From: Bin80 sp965219915
GTDB taxonomy: Bacteria; Bacteroidota; Rhodothermia; Rhodothermales; Bin80
DNA: 64,000 nt
Assembly (NCBI GenBank): GCA_965219915.1
Contig: OZ244794.1
Coordinates: 1,674,001-1,738,000, forward strand
Direction: 5' to 3'
Shown here piece by piece: positions 62,863-64,000 of the stretch (the stretch's first letter is position 1; every line of letters starts with the position of its first letter). Below the pieces are notes generated by a model, which worked only from the letters and a program-made list of their open reading frames with translations, did no database searches and had not been told where the DNA came from. The translations under genes were made by a program, and so were the position numbers.

Positions 62863-64000
62863 ATGGCCCGGCATGTCGTCATCATTGGCAATGGAGTTGC
62901 GGGAATAACTGCGGCACGGTTTATACGCAAGTTAAGTGACCACCGCATTACGGTGGTTTCCAGCGAAACCGATCACTTCTACGCTCGAACCGCTCTGATG
63001 TACATCTACATGGGGCATATGCGGTACCGGGAGACCAAACCGTACGAAGATCATTTTTGGACACAAAACAATATAGACCTTGTTCGCGGGTATGCTACGC
63101 AGATTGATACGCAGAGCAAGGTCGTTCGGATTGCTGATGGTGTAGACATCGCCTACGATGCGCTTCTATTGGCCACTGGGTCGAAGTCCAATCTGTTTGG
63201 CTGGCCTGGTCAGGATCTGCCGGGGGTACAGGGTCTCTATGGGATGCAGGACCTTGCGCTAATGGAACGCAATACACGCGGTATCAGACGTGGAGTCGTT
63301 GTTGGAGGAGGGCTGATCGGCATAGAGATGGCCGAGATGCTTCATGCCCGACATATACCGGTGACTTTTCTTGTCCGTGAGAAAAGTTATATGGATTACC
63401 TGCTCCCGGAGGAAGAGTCCGCGCTGATTAATGATGAGATTGTAGCACATGGGATAGATTTGAGGCTCGGGACAGAGCTCAAGTCAATCATTGGCCCGGA
63501 TCGCGCCTCTGCTGTTGAAACCAATCTTGGTGAACGTATAGACTGTCAGTTTGTCGGCCTGACGGCGGGCGTTCATCCGAACACTGATATAGCTCGGGCC
63601 TCGGGGATCCACACCAATAAGGGTATTCTGGTCAATGAGTTCTTCGAGACCAATGTACCGGATATCTATGCTGCCGGCGATTGTGCTGAATTCAGTTCGG
63701 ACGGGATTGGTAGCCGTAGAGTCGAACAACTTTGGTATACGGGCCGCGCTCATGGAAAGACCGTTGGATATACACTATGTGGGCATAGGACGCCTTATCG
63801 GCGTGGAGTCTTTTTTAACTCGGCAAAATTTTTCACTGTAGAGTACCAGACTTACGGAGATGTACCTGCCCGGCCCGGGCCACACATTCAGTCACAACTG
63901 TTCAGGCAAGGGCGTGCACTTTTGCGTGTCAACAGCGATCACAGGACGGGGCACGTACTGGGGTTCAATACCATGGGTTTGCGTCTCAGGCAAGATCAAT
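62863..64000 (+). CDS. FAD/NAD(P)-dependent oxidoreductase (Pyr_redox_2), truncated at right edge
   Basis: 379 codons from ATG 62863 to the window end with no stop. FAD-binding motif VVIIGNGVAGITAARF (5-20), ATGS at about 104, NAD-binding GVVVGGGLIGIEMAEML (about 145-161), and the second FAD motif DIYAAGDCAE (about 268). It resembles the nitrite-reductase/rubredoxin-reductase/CoA-disulfide-reductase branch. The unusual EQLWYTGRAHGKTVG and the following SAKFFTVEYQTYG segment match ferredoxin-reductase-like members. No redox-active cysteine pair in the visible part. Electron partner unknown. Confidence 0.85.
   Translation, partial: MARHVVIIGNGVAGITAARFIRKLSDHRITVVSSETDHFYARTALMYIYMGHMRYRETKPYEDHFWTQNNIDLVRGYATQIDTQSKVVRIADGVDIAYDALLLATGSKSNLFGWPGQDLPGVQGLYGMQDLALMERNTRGIRRGVVVGGGLIGIEMAEMLHARHIPVTFLVREKSYMDYLLPEEESALINDEIVAHGIDLRLGTELKSIIGPDRASAVETNLGERIDCQFVGLTAGVHPNTDIARASGIHTNKGILVNEFFETNVPDIYAAGDCAEFSSDGIGSRRVEQLWYTGRAHGKTVGYTLCGHRTPYRRGVFFNSAKFFTVEYQTYGDVPARPGPHIQSQLFRQGRALLRVNSDHRTGHVLGFNTMGLRLRQDQ

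Overview
The window looks like a chromosomal segment of a Bacteroidota/Rhodothermota-type bacterium (my inference: Rhodothermota, Balneolota or a close relative). Supporting this are a TonB-dependent receptor with an N-terminal carboxypeptidase-regulatory-like domain, a PorV-type protein, several secreted proteins with C-terminal type IX secretion (T9SS) sorting domains of the NYPNPF type, a DUF5916 outer-membrane protein, a DUF4292 lipoprotein, and a methionyl-tRNA synthetase whose KMSKS motif reads KLSTS. Shine-Dalgarno signals are mostly weak. No rRNA, tRNA or CRISPR array was seen.

Layout. 1-1590: a type I restriction-modification methylase (hsdM), running off the left edge toward a partner gene. 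1905-10786: a plus-strand run of TonB receptor, secreted T9SS-like protein, PorV/PorQ-like barrel, IPT/beta-propeller envelope protein and T9SS beta-propeller protein, closed by a clear hairpin terminator; this looks like a surface uptake or secretion module. 11324-17852: a lone branched-chain amino-acid-type binding lipoprotein, then galactokinase, a DHDPS/NAL-family aldolase and a 1010-residue triple fusion (APH-type kinase, M23 peptidase, class III aminotransferase). 17849-24315: FKBP isomerase, aminopeptidase P, O-methyltransferase, mtaB, psd-pssA and purS. 24525-34130: DUF5916 protein, rnhA, then a tight housekeeping run obgE, RluA-type pseudouridine synthase, hisS, lgt, a PLP decarboxylase and an rlmB-type methyltransferase.

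34131-38286 holds the most striking structure. An IS1634-family insertion sequence (about 34637-36650, with 13-bp perfect terminal inverted repeats) is flanked by identical 208-bp direct repeats. It sits at the 3' end of a flippase-like membrane protein gene, and the long target duplication regenerates almost the whole gene. Only the last three residues are replaced, and the IS supplies a new stop codon. A LolA-like gene lies upstream.

38435-51244 is accessory in character: a molybdenum-carrier-like protein, a class V aminotransferase, a c-type-cytochrome/beta-propeller lipoprotein, an outer-membrane barrel, four poorly recognised envelope proteins in GC-rich DNA, and a second cytochrome/propeller lipoprotein gene broken by two compensating single-base shifts. 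51299-55053 is a minus-strand histidine cluster hisB-proC-hisH-hisA-hisF with proC embedded. It is followed by divergent metG, a T9SS leucine-rich-repeat protein, lpdA, a DUF4292 lipoprotein overlapping nadK, and a truncated FAD/NAD-dependent oxidoreductase at the right edge.
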